64,000 nucleotides of DNA from positions 682,001 through 746,000 of the forward strand of contig NZ_FOMT01000004.1 of the NCBI RefSeq assembly GCF_900112695.1, written 5' to 3'. Position numbers and translations under genes: made by a program. Under the pieces are notes generated by a model. It ran no database searches and was not told the origin of the DNA. It worked only from the letters and a program-made list of their open reading frames with translations. How positions within the stretch are numbered: the first letter of the stretch is position 1; the number at the start of each line of letters is the position of its first letter. Positions 26,305 to 34,834 of this stretch are shown piece by piece. The stretch is from Paenibacillus catalpae. GTDB taxonomy: Bacteria; Bacillota; Bacilli; Paenibacillales; Paenibacillaceae.

Positions 26305-29090
26305 TAACGCTCCTCCCCTAGCTTAACGGCCTGCGTAATACGAAGACTCCTTAACTGCCAGAGAAGGAGGCAGGCGCCGGCAGCCAGCATGATACCAATC
26401 GCGGCATACAGCTTGAGCATATCCTCGGCTTCGAATACGATCCGGAATGGCGGCACCTGTCTGGCATTATCCAGACTTTTGTCCTGCAGGAACGGCAGAA
26501 ATAACCGGCTGGCGAGCTGTCCGAGACCAATCCCGGCAGCAACGGACAGTCCCATCGTAAACAGCTGCTCCAGGAGAAGCATGCTCGTCAGCTGCAGCCG
26601 GGACAGCCCCATCGCCCGCAGGATACCCAGCTGAACCGCTCTGCGCGATAACGCGAAGAACCAGAAAATCAAATAACCAAGCATGGAGATGAGCAGCGAG
26701 ATCAGGAAGCCAAGGCTAAGAATACCGAACAAACCGCCTTGGGCCGGATGATTGCGCCGGTCAATCAGCTCACCTCGTGCGTCACGCACCGTGCTGACCT
26801 CAATCCCCCGATCAGCAAGGGTATCGAGTACGGTCGCCAGCTTCGCCCCCTCCTTCATGTTGAGCCATACCTCGTAAGGCGTCTTCTCCGCCTGCTGATA
26901 CATGTAATCCAGATTGGCGATGAAAAAAGGCGCTTCATCCTCATACAAGCTTGGCCAATACGGCAAAATGCCGACGATGACAAATTCCACCGGTGTTTTG
27001 TCATATCCCATCTGAATAGTGACCGGGTCACCTTCCTTAAGACCATGCTTCTTCGCGAAAGCTTCCGATACAAGCACTGCTTGCTCGGCCGTACCCAGCG
27101 CATCCAAATAATAATAAGGATGAACCTTGTATAAATCGTCACGGAACCAGGCGGTTTGGGCAAAATCGGCATTATCGATGCCCACAATCTGCCCGCTTCC
27201 CGCCGACTTGCCGCTTATCTCCACCTTGCCGTTCGCCTTCCACACACGTGCAGCAGCCTCCACCCCCTGAGGATCCCGGAATGCCTCAAACGAAGGCTCT
27301 GTATAATAAATTTTGTTCTCGTCATTCTCATCCTGCATACCTTCCCAAGCTGTCTCCAGCACAACATCGGCGCCATACTCATACTGCGTGCGGTCCGAAG
27401 CGTTCAGGTCCATTGTACGGGCAGCCGACGAGTTATAGACTCCAAGCCCAATCGTCAGAATGAGCAGAATCATAAGCGGGTAAAAGCTTGCCGCCGAACG
27501 GGACAGCTGCGTCAGCGTTACATAGATCGTGACCGGCATGCGGCTTCGCATCAGCGCATTCCAATACCGCAGAAGCAGCGGGAACAGCCTTAAGCAGAGC
27601 AGCCCCGCAGCGAAAATCATTAGCGCCGGCAGGACGAAAATAACCGTCTGAAGCGTTGTATCTCCCCCGCTTCCCGCAGGCACGAGACTGCCGCTCTGAA
27701 GCAGATACCACCCGGCGGCTGACAGAACAACCAAGAGCACGTCGATATACAACCGTTGCCACAATGGTTGTTGGGCTGATCTTGCCCGCTTCTGCGCATG
27801 CTCAACAACGGAAGCATCCGCATATTTTCGGATCGGAGCGGTGGAAGCTGCCACGGCCAATAGCGTTGCAGCGCCTCCAAAGATGAGGGAAGTGCCGCTA
27901 ATGCCAACCGGAATCGATTTGCGGCCGACAAAGGACAGAAACCCGCTGGATGAGCCGATGACCTTCGCCATAAACCAGGCAAGACCAATGCCAACAAGCA
28001 GCGCCGTCAGACCAAGCAGGGCAGCCTCAAGGGCATACAATGCCGTAATCTGTCCCGGACTCGCTCCGCGGCTTTGCAGAACGGCAATATCGCTCCGCTG
28101 CCTCTCCAGCGCCTGCTGCGCATTAAGCGTAATGAAATAGAGCACCATCGCCAGCACCGGTGCGGCCAGCGCGAACAGCATGGCAAGCAGCAGCAGGCTT
28201 TGCCTTTGGAACTCATGCAGCATGCTGCTGAAGGAGAGATTCACCTTCGTACCCGCCAGCATGCCGTGCAGCGTAATGTCCATACGCTGCAGCTCGCTGA
28301 TAAGCGGAGCCAGGTCACGAATCCGGATATTTTGCAGATCAAACGCGTAATACCAGCCTCCGTCGCCCGGCATAAGCCGACTATCCTTAAGCAGCGTTTC
28401 GGACAACGTCTTTTCGCTGACCCATAACGTATCCGCCAGCTTGTCCTTCCCATCGATCGCCCAATTCAGATCCGTGTCATTCTTCAGCTTATAGGAACCG
28501 GAAATACGCAGCTGCAGCCGCTTCGTCTTGCCGTCCGTATTTTTCGCATCGTAAGAGAACGTATCTCCAATCTTCCAGCCGTACCGTTCCATGGTGTCGC
28601 CGAGCACAAGCACCTCTATTGCCCCGCCTTGGACACCGTCTCTCGGCAGCTTCCCTTCCGTCAGCTCAACCGCATCGGGAATACCGCTTTGAGTGGCAAG
28701 CTCCATCCGAACCAAGCGGCTCCCCGTTCCCTGCTCGGCATTGCTGCTACGAACGGTGGAAGCCGGAAGACTGATCCGGCTGGAGTAGGCTAGGGACGGG
28801 AACCCGATTCGATCCGGCAAAGCCTCCTTTATCCACTTGTCCAACTCGTCAAGCCCGGACCAATCCGCATCCTTGCTGCCGTCCGACTGATATTTCATAT
28901 ATAAGGAAGCGGCCGGGAGACCTTCCGTCTCCTCCTCCAGCGACTTCGCGACTACCCGCTTCAGCGTGCCGTCCGCATACATCGGAATACTCATCGCAAA
29001 AGAAGCAGCGACGGTTAAACCAAGCAGCGTGCTGAGCGTAAACCAGCGGTTCTGCCACATTTTCAGAAATAGAAACTGGAGAATGCGCAT
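26304..29090 (-). CDS. Large FtsX/MacB-type ABC transporter permease
   Basis: 928 residues. Topology: one N-terminal helix (about 15-35), a large extracytoplasmic domain, three helices (about 290-425), further helices around 450-560, a second extracytoplasmic domain (about 575-770), then three C-terminal helices (about 775-915). Two FtsX core domains are visible, around ALERQRSDIAVLQSRGASPGQITALYALE and SRRAVQLGILRAMGLSRLQLTSMLLLEQ. Such permeases do not import but drive mechanotransmission or export of lipids, peptides or antibiotics. Coupled by TAATG junctions to the genes on both sides. Confidence 0.9.
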   Translation of the reverse strand: MRILQFLFLKMWQNRWFTLSTLLGLTVAASFAMSIPMYADGTLKRVVAKSLEEETEGLPAASLYMKYQSDGSKDADWSGLDELDKWIKEALPDRIGFPSLAYSSRISLPASTVRSSNAEQGTGSRLVRMELATQSGIPDAVELTEGKLPRDGVQGGAIEVLVLGDTMERYGWKIGDTFSYDAKNTDGKTKRLQLRISGSYKLKNDTDLNWAIDGKDKLADTLWVSEKTLSETLLKDSRLMPGDGGWYYAFDLQNIRIRDLAPLISELQRMDITLHGMLAGTKVNLSFSSMLHEFQRQSLLLLAMLFALAAPVLAMVLYFITLNAQQALERQRSDIAVLQSRGASPGQITALYALEAALLGLTALLVGIGLAWFMAKVIGSSSGFLSFVGRKSIPVGISGTSLIFGGAATLLAVAASTAPIRKYADASVVEHAQKRARSAQQPLWQRLYIDVLLVVLSAAGWYLLQSGSLVPAGSGGDTTLQTVIFVLPALMIFAAGLLCLRLFPLLLRYWNALMRSRMPVTIYVTLTQLSRSAASFYPLMILLILTIGLGVYNSSAARTMDLNASDRTQYEYGADVVLETAWEGMQDENDENKIYYTEPSFEAFRDPQGVEAAARVWKANGKVEISGKSAGSGQIVGIDNADFAQTAWFRDDLYKVHPYYYLDALGTAEQAVLVSEAFAKKHGLKEGDPVTIQMGYDKTPVEFVIVGILPYWPSLYEDEAPFFIANLDYMYQQAEKTPYEVWLNMKEGAKLATVLDTLADRGIEVSTVRDARGELIDRRNHPAQGGLFGILSLGFLISLLISMLGYLIFWFFALSRRAVQLGILRAMGLSRLQLTSMLLLEQLFTMGLSVAAGIGLGQLASRLFLPFLQDKSLDNARQVPPFRIVFEAEDMLKLYAAIGIMLAAGACLLLWQLRSLRITQAVKLGEER

Positions 29091-30160
29091 TATTTGCCCA
29101 CAACCTTCTGGCCTTCCTCCAGCCCTTTAATGATCTCCACATCCGTTGAAGTCTGGATGCCGATCTCGACGTCCACCTCGCCTTTGCTGCCGTCCTTCCC
29201 CGCTGCAAGCACGTAGTGCCGGCTGTTTTGCGTGCGAAGCGCAGCTAGCGGAATCGTCAGTACCTTCTCCTTCCGCTGAACAATAACGGAAGCTGACAAA
29301 GGCGTACCCCGGCCAAGGCCGTCGGGCAGCTTGGAAAGCTCAATAAGCGTATAAGCATCGAGGGATTCTTCCCCGCCGCTATCCGATTGCCCTCCGTCGT
29401 CCACCGGAAGCCTTTTGACTGTGCCTTTATACTCGCCGGATGCGTTTATGTCCACAATCGTCTCCATGCCCGGAGCAATGCTGTCCCTGTCATTCGTATT
29501 GAATTGCACCGCAACAACAAGGGAATCCATATCCGCAATTCGGCCAATCGCTTCATACGCCCGGGCCAAATCACCTTTCTCGGCGGTAAAGCTGATAATG
29601 GTGCCAGAGTAGGGGGCCGTCAGCTTCAGGCTGTTCAGCTCCTCCTTGAGCTCGGCAAGCTCTTCTTTCATCAGCTCATAATCCAGCTGCTGCTTGCGCA
29701 ACAGCACACTGTCGGCAGCTTCGGCATCGCCGCGCATCGCTTCCTTCAGATCCAGCTCCGTCTTCTCGATATCAATTTCCTTGCGCCGGATCTGGCTGTT
29801 CAAATCTCCCAGATCCAGCTCCGCCAGCACCTGGCCTTTGTTCACTTTGTCGCCTGCCTTCACATAGACGTCGGTAATCCGCCGGTTATCCATTTCGAAG
29901 AATAAGTTCTCCTCTTGTGCGGACAGCAGCTTGCCGGAACCGGTGGCTTTCAGCTCGAGGGTTTTGCGGGTTACCGGATACTCGGGCTTCTGCGAAATCT
30001 TGGGCACTCTTATTTCCGGCAGCGCCTCCTTCTCTTCCTCCTGCGGCATAATCGAGCAGCCCGCGAGAAGGGTTAATCCCATTACCGCAAGCAGCAAGCC
30101 TGCCGCACGTCCTTTCTTATTCCGGCTCCAGCCGGCCGTCCGCCATCTGATAGACAACAT
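29090..30160 (-). CDS. HlyD/MacA-type membrane-fusion (efflux adaptor) lipoprotein
   Basis: 356 residues from the ATG at 30160, chosen because GGGAGGCGG lies directly before it; an ATG at 30187 is also in frame. The signal segment ends in LLAGC (lipobox, Cys near 35), so the adaptor is lipid-anchored. Biotinyl-lipoyl-like halves (VYVKAGDKVNKGQVLAELDLGDL and APYSGTIISFTAEKGDLA) surround a short coiled-coil hairpin rich in Glu, Lys and Leu (about 110-175). Works with the FtsX permease as in the YknXYZ or MacAB type. Start lies within the upstream ATPase gene (44-bp overlap). Confidence 0.88.
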   Translation of the reverse strand: MLSIRWRTAGWSRNKKGRAAGLLLAVMGLTLLAGCSIMPQEEEKEALPEIRVPKISQKPEYPVTRKTLELKATGSGKLLSAQEENLFFEMDNRRITDVYVKAGDKVNKGQVLAELDLGDLNSQIRRKEIDIEKTELDLKEAMRGDAEAADSVLLRKQQLDYELMKEELAELKEELNSLKLTAPYSGTIISFTAEKGDLARAYEAIGRIADMDSLVVAVQFNTNDRDSIAPGMETIVDINASGEYKGTVKRLPVDDGGQSDSGGEESLDAYTLIELSKLPDGLGRGTPLSASVIVQRKEKVLTIPLAALRTQNSRHYVLAAGKDGSKGEVDVEIGIQTSTDVEIIKGLEEGQKVVGK

Positions 30161-30809
30161 CTGCCGCCTCCCATAACGTAGAATCATGTGTCGTCATGCA
30201 GATGGCGATTCCTTCAGCCTCAATAATGTCGCGAAAAATAGCAATAATCTTGGCCGCCATCTGCGAATCCAGTTCCGCTGTTGGTTCATCCGCAAGCAGC
30301 AGAGCAGGCTTGTGGGCAATGGCCTTGGCAATGGCAATCCGCTGCTGCTCGCCGCCCGACAGCTCATACGGCCGATGATTGGCACGTTTTGTTAGTCCAA
30401 CCAGCTCGAGGCATCTGGCTGTTCTTGTCTTCCATTGCGACTTCCCGACTCCCGCCATGCGAAGGGACAGCTCAACATTCTCCCAGGCGGAGAAAAGCGG
30501 CAGCAGAGCAAAGGATTGAAAGACAAAGCCGACCTGCTTGCGCCGCAGCATCGTCAGCTGCCTGTCGCTTTGGTCTTGGAACGGCCGGCCCCGGAACAAC
30601 ACTTCCCCCTCGGAGGGCTGGTCAAGCCCTCCCAGCAGATTAAGCAGCGTTGTTTTGCCCGAGCCCGACCGGCCTCTAAGCATCGTCAGCTGTCCGCTCT
30701 TGACCGTAAGATCAATCCCTTTCAGCACTTGAAGAGGGCTGCCGCCGCTAATGAAGCTTTTGTGCACGCCACGCACCTCAAGCAGCGGAGCCGCTTGCTG
30801 AACCGCCAT
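30117..30809 (-). CDS. LolD/MacB-type ABC transporter ATPase
   Basis: 230 residues, full-length. Walker A GRSGSGKTT near 41, signature LSGGEQQR near 142, Walker B LLLADEPTAELD near 163, H-loop MTTHD near 198. The start overlaps the stop of the binding-protein gene as TAATG. It is the second ATPase of the operon; with the ATPase at 25372 it could form a heterodimer, or each could serve one half of the large permease. Confidence 0.93.
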   Translation of the reverse strand: MAVQQAAPLLEVRGVHKSFISGGSPLQVLKGIDLTVKSGQLTMLRGRSGSGKTTLLNLLGGLDQPSEGEVLFRGRPFQDQSDRQLTMLRRKQVGFVFQSFALLPLFSAWENVELSLRMAGVGKSQWKTRTARCLELVGLTKRANHRPYELSGGEQQRIAIAKAIAHKPALLLADEPTAELDSQMAAKIIAIFRDIIEAEGIAICMTTHDSTLWEAADVVYQMADGRLEPE

Positions 30810-32311
30810 TATTCCGCGGCCTCCTCATCAGCCAGCGCCTTCGTCAGCAAATCCTGGCCTTGCGATTGAATCGCCTTAAGCGCATCATCCACCGATTGGC
30901 TGCCTTGAACCGCCTGATTGATCTGCCCGGCCGCCATCTCCTCGAACGATTGGGCAAAGCCTTGCGGCAGCGAGTTTTCTTGCAGCAGGGCCTGTTCATT
31001 AATCTTCTCGTTATAGAAGGCATCGATATTTTTGCCGTCTGCTTCGTTCTTGAAGGCCGTTCTTGAAGATAGTGCCGGGGAAGACTTGGAGCTTGTCTTT
31101 GCAAGCTGCTCGCCGTTCGCATATTTCAGGAACTCCCATGCGGCAGACAGATTCTCGGAAGACGCGTTAATGGCGAAAATATTATCCAAGCTCATGCTGC
31201 CGGTTACCCCTTGCTGGGAAGGGTCGGTCGGAATCGATACCAGATCCCAGTTGATGTCCTCGCCTGGTGCTTTTGCAGCCCCGCCGTCGCTGCTTCCCGC
31301 CGCTTTGGTGGCCATTTTCATCCCTCCGCCGCCGATTCCGAGCATGTTCATCAGCAACGGACCATCCACCGTCATCGCGGCTTGCCCGGACATAAACCGC
31401 ATCGTGGCGGGGCCAAACGAGATGGTCGACTTACCGCCCATACCGCGGATCATCAACCCGCCGCCTCCTTGGCCGCCTCCACCGTTAGAAGGAGGGGAAG
31501 AGATGCTGCCCGATTCATAGCCGTCAACAACGGACTGGACGATCGCTTTCCACTCCGGCGTATCGAAGGACACCGTCTTCGCCTCGCTGTCCGCATACAG
31601 CAGTCCCTTCGCCTCGCCGATCTCGCGGATCAGCTCGAACGAATCCTTTGTCTGCATCGGCAGCGACAGCCCATATAAAGCATCATCCGCGCCAACTTTG
31701 TCCATGGCTACGTTATTATCGCCTTTCTTCACCGGGAACCTTGCTGCCAGCTGCAGCACTTCATCCCAGCTCATGCCGTCCGTCGGATACGGCACGCCAT
31801 ACTTGTCGAACATATCCTTGTTGTAATAAAGCGCCTGGCTTGAGAAGCTTGGGCTTAGCCCATACAGCTTGCCGCCGCCGCGCGCCTTAAGCAGATCAAT
31901 TACCGAAGGAAGAAACCCTTCGAGATCAAATTTATCCTGCTTAACCGCTGCGTCCAAATCATACAGCTTCCCGTCCTGTGCGAGATCGGCATACTGCTCC
32001 TCCGTCAGCAGAACGGCATCTGGCTGCTGCTCCCCGATAAAATCCTCCATTGCCGTTACGGGGTCGTCTGCCAACATCGCCTCCTCCGTCGATAGCACCT
32101 CCAGCTCCACATTCGGGAACATTGCCTGAAAGGCGTTGCCGTACTGCATGTAGAAGGCTTCTTCGTTGAAATAGCCGATCTTCAGCGTCCCTTTATCGTC
32201 TCTGTCCATGCTCCCGAACGCCGCGCCATCCTCCTTGCCTCCCCCGGATGTACAAGCCGTCAATGTCAAAGACAAGGCAAGCAAACTTGTGGCATATCTC
32301 TTTCTTCTCAC
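30809..32311 (-). CDS. Extracellular solute-binding lipoprotein (family 1) in an exporter operon
   Basis: 500 residues, GTG start after AAGGGTG. Lipobox LTLTAC with Cys20. The body has sugar-type family 1 receptor features: LKIGYFNEEAF near 43, ALYYNKDMFDKYGVPYPTDGMSWDEVLQLA near 165-194, and FAINASSENLSAAWEFLKYANGEQ near 380. A Gly-rich insertion (NGGGGQGGGG near 278, GGGG again near 325) is unusual. It is the first gene of a five-gene coupled operon that has no importer permease, so a role in ligand sensing or presentation to the exporter is inferred. Confidence 0.87.
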   Translation of the reverse strand: MRRKRYATSLLALSLTLTACTSGGGKEDGAAFGSMDRDDKGTLKIGYFNEEAFYMQYGNAFQAMFPNVELEVLSTEEAMLADDPVTAMEDFIGEQQPDAVLLTEEQYADLAQDGKLYDLDAAVKQDKFDLEGFLPSVIDLLKARGGGKLYGLSPSFSSQALYYNKDMFDKYGVPYPTDGMSWDEVLQLAARFPVKKGDNNVAMDKVGADDALYGLSLPMQTKDSFELIREIGEAKGLLYADSEAKTVSFDTPEWKAIVQSVVDGYESGSISSPPSNGGGGQGGGGLMIRGMGGKSTISFGPATMRFMSGQAAMTVDGPLLMNMLGIGGGGMKMATKAAGSSDGGAAKAPGEDINWDLVSIPTDPSQQGVTGSMSLDNIFAINASSENLSAAWEFLKYANGEQLAKTSSKSSPALSSRTAFKNEADGKNIDAFYNEKINEQALLQENSLPQGFAQSFEEMAAGQINQAVQGSQSVDDALKAIQSQGQDLLTKALADEEAAE

Positions 32312-32434
32312 TACCGATCACCCTTTTCCGTTTAATAGGTTCAATGGTAAGTATGATTTGCGTTTCTTAGAAAACCGTTAGAGAAGCTGAAAGCAGGCTT
32401 AAAGGACGATTAAAGGGATATAAAAAGTGAAGAT

Positions 32435-32637
32435 CCGCCCGCACGTTGTATATTGTGCAGGATATTAGCCGGTTTGGAGGCCATTCGAGACGATATAGTG
32501 TACAAAATACAGGATAGTTCCCCGTTTTCTAGCTAGATTGGGGGAGAGGGACAAATATACTGCATTTCATACAACATAGCTCCTAAGGTTGGAGCATTGC
32601 GGGCAAATATGGTGTATTACGTGCAAGGTAGAACAAA
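32435..32637. repeat. Four degenerate direct repeats of about 36 bp
   Basis: Units at about 32435-32475, 32487-32525, 32545-32586 and 32599-32637 align as CAAATATRSTGYATTNCRTRCA followed by AGGATAGNNCC, each with an internal TGYA...TRCA dyad, about 55-60 bp apart. They lie in the gap 32312-32714 between the kinase terminator and the five-gene operon. No gene seen there. Confidence 0.55.
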
Positions 32638-32714
32638 CGGTTAGTCAGTAGTGGGTGCAAAGGCAGGTTTGGGAGAATCGGGAGCCGCTATATGTTACTG
32701 GGATACGCAAAAAA

Positions 32715-32750
32715 ACGCCCTATGCCATCCACTCGCACGGCATAAGGCGC
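32715..32750 (-). terminator. Terminator of the first two-component operon
   Basis: On the minus strand GCGCCTTATGCC pairs with GGCATAGGGCG and is followed by TTTTTTTG. Confidence 0.88.
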
Positions 32751-32767
32751 TCCAACATACTTATCAT

Positions 32768-34075
32768 TTATCCCGCAGGCAAAGTAACCAGTACGCGGGT
32801 GCCGACTGCGGGCTTGCTCTCGATGCGGATTTTCCCGCCATGGCGTTCTACAATCCATTTGGCAATGGCAAGGCCTAGCCCCGTCCCGCCTTCCTGCCTT
32901 GTCCGGGCTTTGTCCCCGCGGTAGAATCGGTCGAAAATATGGGGCAAATGCTCCGGCGGAATCCCAACACCCGTATCCTCGACCTCAAGGTAAACGGTAT
33001 GCGCAAGCTTATGGCAGGCAACCCGGATGACTCCGCCTTCCGGCGTATATTTAACGGCATTATCCATTAACACCATTAGCAGCTGATGCAGCCTCTCTTC
33101 ATCCGCTTGCAGCAGAATAGGAGACTCTACTTCACCACGTAAAATAATATCCTTCACCTCGGCCAGCATGGTCATTTTGCTGATTCCATCCTGCACAATC
33201 CGTTCCATATGGATGAGCTTCCTGTCCAGCTCCAGCTGATTCGAATCGGATCGCGCCAGCGTCAGCAGACCACTGACCAGCTTGCCTAACCGCCTTGTCT
33301 CCTGCAGCACCATCGAGATATGCTTGCTGTCTTGCTCAATCGTATGGTCAGGATGCCGGAGCAGCAGCTCGGCATGGGCCTGAATAACAGACAGCGGCGT
33401 ACGCAGCTCATGGGACGCATCAGAAACGAATTGCTGCTGCTTCTCCATCGAGTTGCGTATCGGAATCAAGGCGCGGTTAGCCAAGTAATACCCGGCGGCT
33501 ACCGCCACAAGCAGCCCGATAAATCCACCAAGCAGCAGAATCATCTGCAGCCGGCGAAGCATGCTTACCTCTGCCGAAATATTCGTAAGCAGCTGCTGCT
33601 TTATACCAACCTGCAGCTGCCCGTTAACTCTGCTGTAGAGCACCGGCGCGCTCGATTCATCACTGCCGTTGAATACCCGGTAATACTGATCCCCAAGCTT
33701 CACCGTTTCGGGATGCTCCCCGAAGTTATCCGGCTGAAGCCGATTAAGATCCTTCTCCCCAAACATACCGCTTGCAGGAAGTTGAATAGGCTTATTGTCC
33801 TCTGTCCAGAACAGCTGGAACACCGGCCGGTTCATCTGGCCAACCTGAAAAATAACGGTCTGTTTAGCCTGCAGCGACGGCAAAGCCGGCGATGTCGTTC
33901 TTGCGCTGACGCCTGCCACCGTCAGCTTATTGCTTACTCCCGTCAGGGACTTGTCGATTTGCGAGAACAGCATGTCCTTCATCACAAAGAAAACAAAGGC
34001 ATTTAGCGAAATAAGAATGATCGATAAAACGACGGCGTTGCGAATCGTCAGCTGCATTCGGGTGCGCTTGATCAT
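32768..34075 (-). CDS. Two-component sensor histidine kinase
   Basis: 435 residues. Two membrane helices (about 12-33 and 160-182) bracket an extracytoplasmic sensor of about 125 residues. A short linker leads to the dimerisation domain with SDASHELRTPLS (phospho-accepting His near 214), then the ATPase domain with N-box MDNAVKYT near 325, G1 DTGVGIP near 355 and G2 GGTGLGLAIAKW near 389. Overlaps the response-regulator gene by 4 bp. Likely controls the exporter operon that follows in the same direction. Confidence 0.94.
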   Translation of the reverse strand: MIKRTRMQLTIRNAVVLSIILISLNAFVFFVMKDMLFSQIDKSLTGVSNKLTVAGVSARTTSPALPSLQAKQTVIFQVGQMNRPVFQLFWTEDNKPIQLPASGMFGEKDLNRLQPDNFGEHPETVKLGDQYYRVFNGSDESSAPVLYSRVNGQLQVGIKQQLLTNISAEVSMLRRLQMILLLGGFIGLLVAVAAGYYLANRALIPIRNSMEKQQQFVSDASHELRTPLSVIQAHAELLLRHPDHTIEQDSKHISMVLQETRRLGKLVSGLLTLARSDSNQLELDRKLIHMERIVQDGISKMTMLAEVKDIILRGEVESPILLQADEERLHQLLMVLMDNAVKYTPEGGVIRVACHKLAHTVYLEVEDTGVGIPPEHLPHIFDRFYRGDKARTRQEGGTGLGLAIAKWIVERHGGKIRIESKPAVGTRVLVTLPAG

Positions 34076-34752
34076 GATATTTTCTCCTTCAGCATATAGC
34101 CGACCCCGCGGATCGTATGGATATAGCGGTCGCAGCCGGAGGGCGTAAGTTTTTTACGCAAATAATGGACGTATACGTCCACCACTCCCGGACTGGCATC
34201 GGAATCAATCCCCCATACCCGGTCGAGCAGGTGCTCCTTCGTCAGGATCTGCTCGCGGTTGAGCAGCAGAAACTCCATCAGCTCGAACTCCTTGGCCGTC
34301 AGCTTCAGCGGCTCTCCGCTTGCATATCCCTCCATGAAGTGGCATTTAACGGACAGGCTTCCGTACGTCAGCTCCCCATCCTTTGCTCCCCGCAGCTGAC
34401 GGCGCATCAGCACGCGAAGCCGGGCCAGAAGCTCCCGCATGGCAAAAGGTTTAATCATATAATCATCAGCGCCCGCATCAAGGCCCAATACCCGGTCCTC
34501 CACGCCGTCTTTAGCTGTGAGCAGCAGAATTGGCATCGCAAGGCCCTTCTTGCGCAGCTCCTGCAGAACGGCAACCCCGTCCATGCCCGGCAGCATAATA
34601 TCGAGTATGATCAGATCATGGATACGCTGCTCCGCCAAATACAGCCCCTCCAGACCGTTATCGGCTTCATCCACCTGATAAGATTCTTCCTTCAGAACCG
34701 TCGCGATCGCGTCGCGAAGCGGCCTTTCGTCTTCCACAATTAATATCCGCAA
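34072..34752 (-). CDS. OmpR/PhoB-family response regulator
   Basis: 226 residues, TTG start after AGGGTC. Receiver domain with phospho-acceptor Asp in IILDIMLPGMDG near 51 and Lys in MIKPF near 101. Winged-helix effector (LTAKEFELMEFLLLNREQILTKEHLL and VVDVYVHYLRKKL). First gene of the pair with the kinase. Confidence 0.95.
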   Translation of the reverse strand: MRILIVEDERPLRDAIATVLKEESYQVDEADNGLEGLYLAEQRIHDLIILDIMLPGMDGVAVLQELRKKGLAMPILLLTAKDGVEDRVLGLDAGADDYMIKPFAMRELLARLRVLMRRQLRGAKDGELTYGSLSVKCHFMEGYASGEPLKLTAKEFELMEFLLLNREQILTKEHLLDRVWGIDSDASPGVVDVYVHYLRKKLTPSGCDRYIHTIRGVGYMLKEKIS

Positions 34753-34834
34753 GGTGACCCTGCCCCTTCTTGTAACTTCTAGCTCGCCCCATTGTACAGG
34801 ACGAACCTTAAGAAAGGGTTAGAAATGGTTCCGC

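Noticed and set aside
30160-30187. Upstream ATG at 30187 as start of the HlyD adaptor
   Set aside because: The ATG at 30160 follows GGGAGGCGG at ideal distance, whereas 30187 has no RBS.
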